DNA from: Zingiber officinale
Taxonomy: Eukaryota; Streptophyta; Magnoliopsida; Zingiberales; Zingiberaceae
Reading direction: 5' to 3'
Length of the DNA stretch: 64,000 nt
NCBI RefSeq assembly: GCF_018446385.1
Contig: NC_056002.1
Span: forward strand, 32,722,636 to 32,786,635
The position numbers and the translations under genes were made by a program. Of the stretch, positions 48,689-59,235 are shown one piece after another (position 1 is the first letter of the stretch; every line of letters starts with the position of its first letter). The notes under the pieces were generated by a model. It did not search any database and had not been told where the DNA came from. It saw only the letters and a list, made by a program, of their open reading frames with translations.

Positions 48689-49990
48689 TCTTGCTAGTTC
48701 TGTTGTGTACATTCCAAATGCAAGAGTTCCTCTGCTTAAATACATTAGCAGGCATCATAATATTTCTTTTGATGTCTCCGTTAATAATCATCTTGGTGTA
48801 ATGAAGTCCAACGTTCTTAAATGTCTATCTGAAATAGATGACCATTTCCGTGACATGGTTTTAGTGGTTAGCATTTGTTGTAAGCATTTTTTAAAGTGTT
48901 ATTAGATTTCTTTGTGATGTTATTCCATTCCTTTTCTCAGCTGAAGGAGTGGACTAAAGCACAAGATATTAATGATCCAAAGTCTGGGAGTTTAAGTTCC
49001 TATGCCCTTTGTTTGTTGGTTATCTTCAATTTTCAGGTAAAGTTGTAAGTTTGTGATTCTTTTCTGCTCATTTCTTGATGCAATATCAACTATCAAATTC
49101 TTTTCTAGAATCCTTCGTGTTGTTTTACTTTTTCTTTAGTAGACCTGCGAACCACCAATTTTCCCACCATTGCGAGCAATAATTAATGAAGAAAGAATTT
49201 CTGATAGAGGTATATATCTTCTAGAGCCTTGAAACATCTTTATTTCTTCCATCTTTTTTGCATGCCTACATGTCTATAATTATGATATAGGCATTTCCTT
49301 AGTGTATGTGTATTTTCTACTGTTTGTTGCTGCAGGATGGACTAACTTCTCTGGGAGTCCTTTTGAGGATGTGTGTTTCGCAAATATACAGAGGTTCAGA
49401 TCTAGCAGAATCATAAACCAAAGCTCTCTTGCTCAACTTTTGTTGTCCTTTTTCGACAAGGTGCGATCTTTTAGATTCATGGCTAGTTACCTAATTGTAC
49501 AACATTTAGCGTTTTAGACTGAGCAAGTCTCGATTTTCTTATCTTGAATTTATATAAAGTAGGCTATGATAGAAAGAGGCTGTTGGGATATTGATCAATA
49601 TTAAATCTATATGTGCAGTTTTCAGATATTAGAACTTCTGGTTCAGATTATAGCATCGCGACATATGAAGGACAACAAAAAAGCCATCATTTTTGTAGAT
49701 CACAGCCCCTGATTGTAAGATTGTTGATGTTTCTGCTGAAATTTCTTGGAATGATTACTTGCAGTCTATAGCTAGTTGATGATCTTTCAACTTTACAGAT
49801 AGAGGATACTTTCGAGCAAATGGAAAATGCTGCTAGAACAGTCCGCTGGGTTGAACTACCTAAGATATCAAATGCATTTTAGAATGCACACAATAAGCTT
49901 TCGTCTGGTTCGGTGCTCTCTGATCGTGACTCCTTGCTCTCTCTTTTGACTAGGCCTTTCCTTACTTCTAAGTTTCGTGAGCAGCAATCG
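48689..49990 (+). pseudogene. HESO1: HESO1-like terminal uridylyltransferase fragment, multi-exon
   Basis: HESO1 adds uridines to unmethylated small RNAs and marks them for decay. Six exon-like blocks with AG/GT borders are visible: 48689-48866 (NARVPLLKYISRHH, SEIDDHFRDMVLV), 48941-49036 (LKEWTKAQDINDPKSGSLSS), 49143-49209 (TCEPPIFPPLRAI), 49336-49460 (NQSSLAQLLLSFFDK), 49619-49714 (FSDIRTSG) and 49799 to about 49990 (IEDTFEQMENAARTV). They follow the plant HESO1 order from the middle of the nucleotidyltransferase fold through the PAP-associated domain. The N-terminal part with the catalytic aspartates is missing and the last block has an in-frame TAG at 49880-49882, so it is a pseudogene or captured fragment. 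Introns are kept, so the copy was made from genomic DNA and not mRNA. Confidence 0.85.
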
Positions 49991-50275
49991 TCAACACATT
50001 ACATCTGTTTTATTTGATTATGTGAAAGATAACATTTTCTTTAATGCAAGAACATGACTTGTTCATTCGACTATGTGGTTCCAGGTTGGTAAGCACAGCC
50101 TTGTGTTGACTTTAGAGATTGAAAATTGATGTAATTAGCATGTTTTTCTGGTGCTATAATCCAATGATATAATTTATTCTTCCAATGCGAGTAAACATTG
50201 TCAGATTCCTTTATACTCCTTTATGTATCAGATTTCTTATGATTATTTCTAATTTCCTTCTCATTTTTCTGGTCG

Positions 50276-50745
50276 TAGAGATCGAGCGGATCGAAGAAAT
50301 ACTTGCAATGTCGAATGGAAAGGTTAGTTTGCATCTAGTTTAGCTTTTTCCCTCTTAATGGAACATTCTTGAGATAGAAATGAGTGCAAAATAAATCTGT
50401 TAATATCTTAATTGTCTCAGAAGAAGTCTATTGTGACACTTGTGCTAGGCAATTGTATAATTTGAATACTTAATTCTACATTTTTCCCTCTACTTGACAT
50501 TATAATTGTTTCTCTTTGAAAGTGCCCTTAATCTTAGTCCTTCATCTCGTATTGACTTTATTCACAGATTATTAGTCTTGATGAAGCTCATACTTCTTGG
50601 GTGCTTGACAGATAAGTGGATTAGAAATCTTTGTTTTCTTAAACACACTAATGGTTTTATTTTGTTTCCAGACACTTGATGGTGAAACAAGACCTATCGG
50701 AGCTCAGTTTCTGCAATGCTACAACAGATTTATCTGAGAATCCCT
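50276..50745 (+). other. Unassigned exon-like pieces
   Basis: Three short stretches look like exons. About 50278-50322 encodes EIERIEEILAMSNGK and is followed by 'gttagt'. About 50568-50612 encodes IISLDEAHTSWVLDR after 'ttcacag'. About 50678-50738 encodes TLDGETRPIGAQFLQCYNRF after 'tttccag' and then meets a stop. I do not recognise the source gene. They lie between the HESO1-like and SMC5-like fragments, and may come from a further captured gene. Confidence 0.35.
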
Positions 50746-51099
50746 TATCCCTCCTTTGAGATAATAATTGTTGATTAAGAATCACCCACTAGTGGGAATT
50801 ACATGAAGCCCTTGATCAAGTTGTATCCGCTATTGCTTGAATAAGTTGATTAAAGTTGCAAGTTGAGCCTGTACTTTCACTAAGACTAGAAACTTTATCC
50901 TTTAATCAAGTAGTAGCTTCTTGATGGAGTTTATTTAGCATATGAAACTCATTTAAGATTTATGTCTATTGTTCAATGTTTTTTTGACCTCATACTTGTT
51001 ATAATTTTTTGTTTATAATGCATTGGACCTTATTTAACATTGTTTAAATTTTAAAGTGTGTATTTAAATAGATATATAACAAGTAGTCTTATTGAAGAA

Positions 51100-51171
51100 A
51101 CCACAGTGCCAAAGAGGAACATTATTGCAGTCATTCAAAGGTTCAATATCCAAGTTAGCAATTTGACTCAA
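51100..51171 (+). pseudogene. SMC5: SMC5-like single exon fragment
   Basis: Encodes 24 residues, TTVPKRNIIAVIQRFNIQV then SNLTQ, followed by a good donor 'gtaagt'. This matches the N-terminal ATPase-head region of plant SMC5 just before 'FLPQDRVCEFAKL'. SMC5 pairs with SMC6 in DNA repair and sister-chromatid cohesion and is about 1050 residues long. The next SMC5 exon is not found downstream, so this is an isolated fragment. The exon start is uncertain, since the upstream residues do not resemble SMC5. Confidence 0.65.
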
Positions 51172-51448
51172 GTAAGTTTTACAATAGCTTCTTTATATAA
51201 CTATACTTACATGTTAGATTTTCCCTTGAATTGTTGTCAATCAATAGAATAATGATGCACTACCATGATCTCATCTACCAATTCTCTTTAAATGCTCTCT
51301 GATGTCGATCTCTCCATTCACTCATTTCAGCACCAACAAAGAGCTAGCTTCATATATATCAACAATCACCCTATTCTTCAGGTAAGATATATAGATAGAC
51401 TATTGTTTTTTAAATTTTCTTGTATACCAGTGCTATCGATGTTGTTTT

Positions 51449-51597
51449 CTTACATGTAGAACTACAATGAACAGAAAGAAAGATAGCAGTATTCAGATCG
51501 ACATTTGCTTGCCGCCAAACTCAACTCCACAATCAGAAAGCATGAAGAAGAACTACAATTAAGTGCAATCCTACATGGCATGAACCACCATTAAAAG
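51449..51597 (+). other. Unassigned exon-like tail
   Basis: After a possible acceptor near 51461, one frame reads RHLLAAKLNSTIRKHEEELQ and ends GMNHH before a stop, a charged helical segment. An in-frame stop lies just upstream. I do not recognise it. Its setting among other gene fragments suggests another captured C-terminus. Confidence 0.3.
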
Positions 51598-51805
51598 TTT
51601 CTAGTCTTTGGCTATTGTTCATTAGTTGTAAATAAAGTTTATTTGTTTATTTGTATTGGGATAAATTTTATTTGAACATGAGATATGTTTCTTCTTTTAT
51701 GATTGTAATTCTTGTATAACTAACATTTTGAATGATTTTGATGTGGAAATAATATTCTTTCTTGATTATAATTCTTTATTATATATTTAAATTGAAATCT
51801 GATAT
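51598..51805. other. AT-rich gap
   Basis: AT-rich sequence that could be 3' UTR or intron of the captured pieces. No repeat match or coding frame seen. Confidence 0.4.
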
Positions 51806-52099
51806 ATTGGTATTAAAAGATAATAATTTAAAAGACAACAGTTTAAAACTGTTATTGTTGTCTATCACCCTCAAAGACAATAGTTAAAAACCGTTGTCGT
51901 AGCCCCAAAAATGATTGTAACATGCAGAAAAATGATCTAAACAACAACGGTTTTAAACCGTTGTTTTTTCATTCAAAGACAACGGTTTAAAACCGTTGTC
52001 ATAGCCCCCCACTTTTAACAACACTGTCAATTACAACGGTTTTAAAGGGCCTATGACAACGGTTTTTAACCATTATCTTTTAATGTTTTTGTTGTAGTG
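51806..52099 (-). mobile_element. CACTA (En/Spm) type transposon end
   Basis: The plus strand ends 'gtttttgttgtagtg' at 52099, whose complement CACTACAACAAAAAC is a typical CACTA terminus. Inside it lie repeated subterminal motifs of the form 'acaacggttttaaaccgttg' and 'gacaacggtttaaaaccgtt', in both orientations, as expected for transposase-binding subterminal repeats. The following bases ATG (52100-52102) could be the 3-bp target duplication. I could not find the matching CACTACAACAA end to the left, so the element is truncated or its other end is unrecognised. No transposase is visible. Confidence 0.65.
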
Positions 52100-52690
52100 A
52101 TGACTCGAGTTGAGATTTGAACCCTAGATCTTTGATTTAAAATTGGTTTAAGTAGCCATTAGATGGTGGTAAAGCATCACATTAAAATTAGAAAACTATT
52201 CATTATATGTGGAGAGATGCTTCAACTTCACTTAGTATAAAAGGGAATGGAAAAGATGAAAATCTAGCTTTTCATCTTCTTTTTCTCCTCTCTAGCCGAA
52301 TCCTCCCTTTTTTCCTTGGTGGTTTCGTCCAAGATCTAGGACTAGGGTTTCCAAATATCTAAGTTCTTCAAGGGAAGGATCTAAGATGAGAGTTTTCACA
52401 AGGATTCTTACGCACGTAAAGGGCGTCTTGGATATCGAGGCATACAAGAGAGGGTTGATCTTCCCTACACGTTATAATAGTAAGATCTAGCGAAAGGATG
52501 TAAGTACTACTCACCTGCAGTATAAGTTGCTTCGATTATGCATGTATGAACTTCTTTGTTGTAGGTTGGTATAGTTGTATGCATGATTAAGAAATATGCA
52601 TGTTAAAGAAGATGTAAGTCATGATATATAAAATGCCCCCTCTAAGTTTTTTAAATAAAGAGCATGATTAGCGTATTTTAAATAAACCTC
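52100..52690 (+). repeat. Ty3-II type LTR fragment, left part
   Basis: Complement of about 17200-17760: a T-arm-like 'gagatttgaaccctagatct', 'agtataaaagggaatggaaa' and 'gtaagtactactcacctgca' blocks appear in order. It may be the 3' LTR of the same element as 46026-47953, with the gene-fragment block and CACTA end between them. Confidence 0.7.
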
Positions 52691-53640
52691 TTTGTTTAAT
52701 TTTTTTTTACGTCCGGTTTAATAAGCTTATGTTTTTCAAATTTGTCCTCAAATAATAATTAAACAGTAAGAGGACATTTGATTCGGATTTGTGAATCGGA
52801 ATAGCAATGAGTTTAATTATAGGGTCAATATAAATAAGAACAAGAATTATTTTATGAATGTTTGGTTTAAATCGACGTCAATAATAAGAATTAAATAAAT
52901 TTCTAATTTTACCCTTAGTTGTTAATGTATTAAAAAAAATAATTTAAGTATCTTCACTTCATATTCAATAATTGATTGATTTATTTATTAAATACGATAT
53001 TTGTTTAATATTTATGAATAAATAATTACGAAAAATTTTAAAAAATAATTTTAATGAATGATTTTAGATTAGAATTTAATATCTAATATTTAATTATTAT
53101 TTATTAATTTAAATTTCTAACCAATCCTGCTTTCCAAGCTATCAACTATACGTGATTTTGTTTATTTTTTTATTAATATTTAAGAATAAATAATTATGAA
53201 AATTTTTAAAAATAATTTTAATGAATGATTTTAGATTAGGATTTAATATCTAATATTCAATTATTATTTGTTAATTTAAATTTCTAACCAATCCTGCTTT
53301 CCAAGCTATCAGCTATACGTGATTTTGTTTAGTTTTTTTAAAAAAATTTTCCAAGTTCTAAAATTGAATAATTTTAGCAGGATCAGTCCGATAAATTTTT
53401 TTTATTAATCATGCGAATAAATTAAGAGGCACACATGAATAGAAGACTAATATTTTTATACCCTATTTAAACATATAAATTTGCTATTTTTATTCTTTTG
53501 TCAGCTATTTTTTTTCTTAATACATTTTCAAAAAAAAAAGTTTGGTGACATTTTATCTTTTGTTTATCACCTCGTTTCTTATAAATCATGGATTTTAATT
53601 AGGGCATGCACCAGTTTAATTGGATGGATGCTTAATATTA

Positions 53641-53682
53641 CTTCCACACTCGTTATTTTTGAAGTAGATGAAGCTTTTATTA
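53641..53682 (+). promoter_or_regulatory. snRNA-type promoter of U3 copy b
   Basis: Degenerate upstream element CTTCCACACTCG (53641-53652), 22-base gap, TATA-like TTTTATTA (53675-53682), and RNA start 31 bases after the first base of the TATA-like box. The element itself is mutated relative to copies a, c and d, but the spacing is the same. Confidence 0.7.
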
Positions 53683-53705
53683 TTGTAGCGGTAGGAAAGT
53701 CAAGC

Positions 53706-53777
53706 ACGACCTTACTTGAACAGGATCTATTCTATAGGATAATACAACTGTATCCTTGAGTGTAACGGAGATAGACA
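53706..53777 (+). pseudogene. U3: U3 snoRNA copy b, 5' part (nt 1-72)
   Basis: Starts ACGACCTTACTTGAACAGG, the canonical plant U3 5' end, followed by the box A region with a few changes. It is cut after nt 72 by a copia element of about 5.5 kb. Copy a shows the uncut join ('gacaggcaaccactctgg' at 37098-37115). The remainder is at 59236-59376. Confidence 0.85.
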
Positions 53778-54030
53778 TGTTGAGTTTTAATTCAAAATAT
53801 TCCCATTGTTTTTAGTCCCACATTGCTAAGTTAAGAAGCTTAGAAGGCTTTATATATGAAAGTCTTCCATGCTAGCTTAGTCAAGTTAAGGAGGGCCTAC
53901 ACGCATGCGCGGGCCAAGCCCAAATCAGGTGGTTTCAGGGGGTTCGAGCCGGAAATCCATAAACCGGGCACGATTATCGCGCGCAGGGGGGGTGCAAATC
54001 CCTAGCTCATAGGCCTCGCGCTTACGGGCG

Positions 54031-54444
54031 GCCCGGTTCATTTTTGCCAATCCGGTTTGGTTCTGTCCGCGTGAGGAAAGCAAAGCAGCACACTGCTTCG
54101 AAGTGTATAAAGTATAAATACACTTCCTATGCTCCTTCTCAATTCACTCCAAAAAAGCAAAGCATTCCTCTGCTCTCTGCTTTCTTCTTCTTCTTCTTCT
54201 TTCCAAGTTCTGAGGCTTGGTTCTGCAATCTGAGGTTGAGTCCGAGTGCGGCATTCATCTTGGAGTGCACCTACGAATGGCGCGAGCGGTTGTCGGATCT
54301 TGGGAGAATTTTGCCAGAGATCCTCTGCACCGTGGGCGGCAATCAATTCTCTAAAGACAGTCGGCACGCCCGACGCTTCGACCGGAGATACACAAATTCC
54401 TAACCTTACTCTATTACTGTTTATTGCATGCTCGTCATTTATTG
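54031..54444 (+). repeat. Copia 5' terminal repeat (shared part)
   Basis: Matches 58539-58975: 'ccggtttggttctgtccgcg', 'caattcactccaaaaaagca', a TTC microsatellite, 'gagcggttgtcggatcttgg', and 'tctattactgtttattgcat'. Frames at 54038-54470 on both strands lie within it, and similar ones recur in the partner, so they are not genes. Confidence 0.8.
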
Positions 54445-54519
54445 GTGCAATTATTATTGTATTAGTGTAATCAATTTTACTACAATTTTAGAGAATTGAT
54501 TGTAGCATCAATAAACATG

Positions 54520-55416
54520 ATGAACGATAGAATAACTGGGTCTGATGAGGCTAGCGCCCGACCCGAACGATTTTTCGGGCAAAACTTCAGACGTTGGCAA
54601 CAACGGATGAAATTTTGGCTTACTACGCTAGGGCTATTCTCTGTTATAGAAACAGACCCTCCTTCGCCTAATGAAGAGGAACCTGCCTGTAGTGCAACCT
54701 TAGAGAGGTTTAAGCAAAGGGATTATCTCTGCCATGGGAGAATCATGCCTGCTCTCTCAGACGCACTATTTGATGTATACTGCTCAACCTCTTCAGCTAA
54801 AGAGTTGTGGAAATCTTTGGATAAAAAATACAACTCCGAAGATTCTGGTTTAGAAAAGTACACTATGGTAAAATTCCTAAACTTCAAAATGGTTGAAGGC
54901 AAATCTGTGATTGAGCAGACACATGAATTCCAAGTCCAAATTCATGGTCTTGCTGAAGGAGATATGTCATTACCTAAAAAATTTCAGGTCTTGTCTATCA
55001 TCGAAAAATTGCCTCCGAGTTGGGAAGATTTTGGCATGACTCTTAAACATCGGAGAGGTAAAATCTCTCTAGAAGATTTGATGATTGCCTTAAATATCGA
55101 AGAAGAACATCGGAAGCAACATAAAAATGATGATACAAGAATGCCTATGGATTTTATTCCAAAGGCAAATGTAGCAGTTTCATCTGACAAAAATAAATTC
55201 AAAAATCAGAAAATGAAGAACAAGATGAAACCCAACTCAAAGGTTCAAAAGAAAATTGGAACCAAACCTAAACCTTGCTGGGCATGTGGACAGGTTGGAC
55301 ATTATGCCAAATTCTGCCCTAAGCGAAAGGACAAGGAGAAAAACCAAAGCAATACGTCCAACATCAAGGCACAAGCAAATGTCGTGACTGCTAGTGACGA
55401 CACTAGCAATAGGTAA
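54520..55416 (+). pseudogene. Copia gag region (fossil)
   Basis: A long copia gag frame: 'NFRRWQQRMKFWLTTLG', 'SSAKELWKSLDKKYNSED' and 'LPPSWEDFGMTLKHRRGK' in a UBN2/retrotransposon gag domain, and a CCHC knuckle 'CWACGQVGHYAKFCPKRKDK' near 55276-55335. Start chosen at the ATG at 54517-54522. Part of a broken element. Confidence 0.88.
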
Positions 55417-56400
55417 TTGAAGACACTTCTGTGACCATAGGAAACCATTCTGCAGCCAGCGTGTTCGGGATAGGATAAGTTGACCTGAGGTTCACCTCTG
55501 GAAAAGTCCTGTCACTGCATGAGGTGCATCATGTTCCAGCAGTCCGTCGAAATTTGATTAGCGGATCAAAGTTAATCCGTGCTGGTTATAAGTTGAACTT
55601 TAAATGTAATAAAGTTGTAATATTACATTTAGGAACCTTTATTGGAAAAGGTTACCTTAATGAAGGTTTATTTAAACTCAATGTAGAAAATGATACCTTA
55701 AATAAATCTACTGATATTGCTTATAACATTGAGTCTTATGATATATGGCATGACAGATTAGGACATGTCAATTTTAATACCGTGAAAAGGATGATGAACC
55801 TTGACATGATTCCTAAGTATGCTATAAATGATAAGAAAAAATGTGAAGTTTGTGTGCAATATAAACAAACCCGAAAACCCTTCAAATCAGTTAATAGAAA
55901 TTCTAATATTTTGGAATTGATTCATACTGATTGTTGTGAGTTTAACGGTGTAATAACGAGAGATCATAAAAGGTATTTCATCACCTTCATTGATGATCAC
56001 TCTCGTTATTGTTATGTTTATTTGCTGAAAACTAAGGATGAAGCTTTAGATAAATTTATGGTTTTTAAATCTGAAGCTGAGAATCAAACAAACAAATCTA
56101 TTAAGAGGTTAAGGTCTGATAGGGGTGGAGAGTTTACCTCGAACCTGTTTCAAAAATTTTGTCAAGATACAAGTATAATTCACGAGGTAACTGCTCCATA
56201 TAGTCCTCAATCCAACGGTATAGCAGAATGAAAAAATCGAACCCTTGAAGATATGATTAATTCCATGTTAGGCAGTTCCGGGTTACCCAACTTCATGTGT
56301 GGGGAGGCTTTATACACTGCATGCCATGTGTTAAATAGAGTCCCCATGAAGTCAAGGGAGAAACCCCATACGAGCTTTGGAAAAGCCGGAAGACAAGTTT
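55417..56400 (+). pseudogene. Copia protease end, pre-integrase and integrase region (fossil)
   Basis: 'MHHVPAVRRNLISGSKLI' marks the protease C-terminal part, 'YDIWHDRLGHVNFNTVKRM' the pre-integrase zinc domain, and 'FITFIDDHSRYCYVYLLKTK', 'LRSDRGGEFTSNLFQKFC' and 'TAPYSPQSNGIAE' the integrase core. Part of a broken element. Confidence 0.88.
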
Positions 56401-57590
56401 GAAATACCTTAAAGTGTGGGGGTGCCTTGCAAAGGTACTAGTACCTGAACACAGAAGGAAAAAGCGTGGTCCAAAGACCGTAGATGGTATCTTCTTGGGT
56501 TATGCTCAAAATAGTATTCCATATAGGTTTCTGATTATTAAATCTGAAATTTCTGGAATAGATGCAAATACTATTGTAGAACTTCGTGATGCTACATTTT
56601 TTGAGGATATATTTCCTATGAAGATGAGAACACCTCAATCTATATCTGGTAACCCAACTAGAGATATACCTGCTTCCGTAGAGACCCCATTATCCGTAGA
56701 AGGTACACCCTCCTCAAGTCACTCTAGACTAGATGAATCTAGAGAGTGTACAGAATTGAGAAGGAGCAAGAGACAATGTGTATCTACGGATTTAGGCCAG
56801 GACTTTATCACCTATAATATAGAAGGTGACCCTGTGACATATCGAGATGCTATGGCTTCTCCTGAAGCTAAGCACTGGAAAGAGGCCATTAAAAGTGAAA
56901 TAGACTCTATTATCTCTAATGCCACTTGGGAGTTGGTAGATTTACCTCCTAGGTGTAACAGTATAGGATGTAAATGGGTGTTTAAAAAAAAAACTATAAC
57001 CTGATGGGTCAGTAGATAAATTCAAAGCCCGCCTAGTTGCTAAGGGATTTAAACAGAAAGAAGGGATTGACTATTTTGACACTTATTCTCCTGTTACTAG
57101 AATTACTACAATCCGAGTGTTGATAGCATTGACATCCATATATCATCTTGAGGTTCATTAAATGGATGTCAAAACGGTAATCCTTAATGGAGATCTTGAA
57201 GAAGATATATATATGGATCAACCTGAGGGACATGTAGTTTCTGGAAATGAGAATAAAGTCTGTAGGTTAGTTAAATCTCTTTATGGTTTGAAGTAAGCCC
57301 TAAAGCAGTGGCACGAAAAATTTGATAGAGCTATGCTATCGTTTGGCTTTGAAATGAATGACTCTGATAAATGTGTGTATGTTAAAATGAAATGTGATAA
57401 TTGTATTATTTTATGTTTATATGTAGATGATATTCTACTGTTTGGATCTAACCTTTCTATTATTAATGAGACTAAGACCCTCTTAAGTGGTAAGTTTGAT
57501 ATGAAGGATATGGGTTGTGCTGACATGATTTTAGGGCTGAAGTTGACTCGATCAACTGATGGAATAGCAATTTCTTAGCCACTCTACATA
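56401..57590 (+). pseudogene. Copia integrase tail and reverse transcriptase region (fossil)
   Basis: 'LKVWGCLAKVLVPEHRRKK' and 'DGIFLGYAQNSIPYRFLI' mark the integrase tail, 'DAMASPEAKHWKEAIKSEID' with 'LVDLPPRCNSIGCKWVFKKK' the RT start, and 'IILCLYVDDILLFGSN' the catalytic YVDD block near 57400-57450. Part of a broken element. Confidence 0.88.
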
Positions 57591-57681
57591 GAGAGTATTA
57601 GAGAAATATGACTATAGCCAAGTTAAATCTGTAGTCACATCGTATGATCCTTCAAAAACTTTCCACAAGAATAAGAGTGGT

Positions 57682-58404
57682 TTGGCAGTATTTCAATTAA
57701 GATACTCACAAATAATAGGTAGTCTAATGTATTTAGCAAATTGTTCTAGACCTGATATTTCTTTTGCTATATCGAAATTGAGCAGGTTTACCAGCTGTCC
57801 GGACAGAACGCATTGGGATGCATTAAACAGAGTACTCAGATATCTAAAAGGCACTATATCCTTGGGCTTGTGGTATGGGAGATTCCCTACAGTCCTAGAG
57901 GGATATAGTGATACTAGTTGGATAGTAAACACTGCTGAGTGTAAAGGCGTTACTGGTTATGTCTTTACACTTGGAGGCGGTGCAATTGCTTGGAGGTCTG
58001 TTAAACAGATGATTGTAACACGTTCTACATCTGAGGCAGAATTGTGTGCTTTGGATACCACAGTAACTGAAGTTGATTGGCTGAAGGGTCTTCTTTCTGA
58101 AATTCCCTTGATGATGAAGTCAATACCTTCTATTTCAGTACACTGTGATAATAAAACAACAATAGCTCAGATTAGAAGCTCCAAGTATAACCAGAAACAG
58201 AAGAGACATGTACGAATACGATTAAAGTCTATTCGTGAGTTAGTGTCTCTTGGAGTGGTGGCATTGGACTTTGTAAGTTCAAAGGACAATATTGCTGATT
58301 CACTCACTAAAGGGCTTGATTCTGAGAAAATCAAGAGATCCAGTAAGGGAATGGGACTGAGGCCTGTCCTGGATTCATCTATAGCAGCAACCCAACCTAT
58401 CTGA
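57682..58404 (+). pseudogene. Copia RNase H region (fossil)
   Basis: 'SQIIGSLMYLANCSRPDISF', 'VLRYLKGTISLGLWYG', 'KGVTGYVFTLGGGAIAWRS', 'TEVDWLKGLLSEIP' and 'DNIADSLTKGLDSEKI' are the standard copia RT-RNase H end blocks. Part of a broken element. Confidence 0.88.
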
Positions 58405-58538
58405 TTAGAGATCCCAAGAAGTAGGTTCAATGTGGTATAAACAAGATATAAGGATGAATCGTAAGCATCAAATTGATTGAGATGTAATCTCATAGTCTCT
58501 TCCCTGGATAGATGCTTGACTGCTAGTCCGATTTAGTT

Positions 58539-58975
58539 CACCCGGTTCGTTTTTGCCTCTGGTCCGGTTTGGTTCTGTCCGCGTGAAAGCGACGCACCCG
58601 CGAAAGCGACGTACGCTTTGGTGCGTACACTGCTTCGAAGTGTATAAATACACTTCCTCTGCTCCTTCTCAATTCACTCCAAAAAAGCAAAGCATTCCTC
58701 TTCTCTATGCTTTCTTCTTCTTCTTCTTCTTTCCAAGTTCTGAGGCTTGGTTCTGCGATCTGAGGTTGAGTCCGAGTGCAGCGTTCGTCTTGGAGTGCAC
58801 CTACCAACGGCGCGAGCGGTTGTCGGATCTTGGGAGGATTTTGCCAGAGAGCCTCTGCACCGTGGGCGGCAATCAATTCTCTAAAGACAGTCGGCACGCC
58901 CGACGCTTCGACCGGATATACACAAATTCCTAACCTTACTCTATTACTGTTTATTGCATGCTCGTCATTTATTGG
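58539..58975 (+). repeat. Copia 3' terminal repeat (shared part)
   Basis: Partner of 54031-54444, with an extra GC-rich stretch near 58587-58628. Frames at 58538-59196 on both strands overlap it and are not supported as genes. Confidence 0.8.
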
Positions 58976-59235
58976 CCCGACGCCTTTTTTATTGTAATGA
59001 CCCGGCCCTCTTGGCCCATTTGGCGACCTCTCATGTTGTCGACCGTCGGCCCTTATGTCGTCGGCCCATTTGGCGACGACCTCTAATGTCGTCGACCGAC
59101 GACCCATGGCCGTGTCGTTACTCACTAGGACTTTCCACCCATGGTCAGTGGATTTTTGCCTCCCTCAGGATTCGAACTCTAAACCTCCAGGCTTAAGTAT
59201 TAGAGTTTATGAATCCTGGTAACCAAGTGAAATCT
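58976..59235. other. Unassigned tail between copia repeat and U3
   Basis: Contains 'gtcgtcggcccatttggcga' repeated in variant form and, on the minus strand, a tRNA T-arm-like 'agagttcgaatcctgag'. It resembles an LTR or SINE-type end but matches no family elsewhere in the window. Confidence 0.4.

Larger units (their letters stand above)
52691..53777 (+). repeat. U3 snoRNA tandem unit b, left part
   Basis: First unit of the array: spacer starting 'cgtccggtttaataagctta', AT-rich middle with a local duplication (52975-53340: 'ttaaaaataattttaatgaa' and 'accaatcctgctttccaagc' each twice), promoter, and the first 72 nt of U3. A copia element follows immediately at 53778; the unit resumes at 59236. 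The frame at 53481-53759 is not a gene. Confidence 0.8.
53778..59235 (+). mobile_element. Ty1-copia element inserted in a U3 gene
   Basis: Plus-strand copia element in the order terminal repeat, gag, protease, integrase, RT, RNase H, terminal repeat. The repeats shared by both ends run at about 54031-54444 and 58539-58975. The outer left part (53778-54030) and right part (58976-59235) are not matched to each other, so the true limits and target duplication are unclear. It is broken in several places but keeps all domains. By eye the end repeats are similar, with an indel around 58590-58630, suggesting moderate age. Confidence 0.82.

Noticed and set aside
53481-53759. 92-codon open frame
   Set aside because: It overlaps the U3 spacer, promoter and RNA start. 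The repeat unit explains the sequence.
59100-59235. Possible tRNA or SINE ('attcgaactctaaacctcc', T-arm-like on the minus strand)
   Set aside because: A single B-box-like motif without a cloverleaf or A box is not enough.
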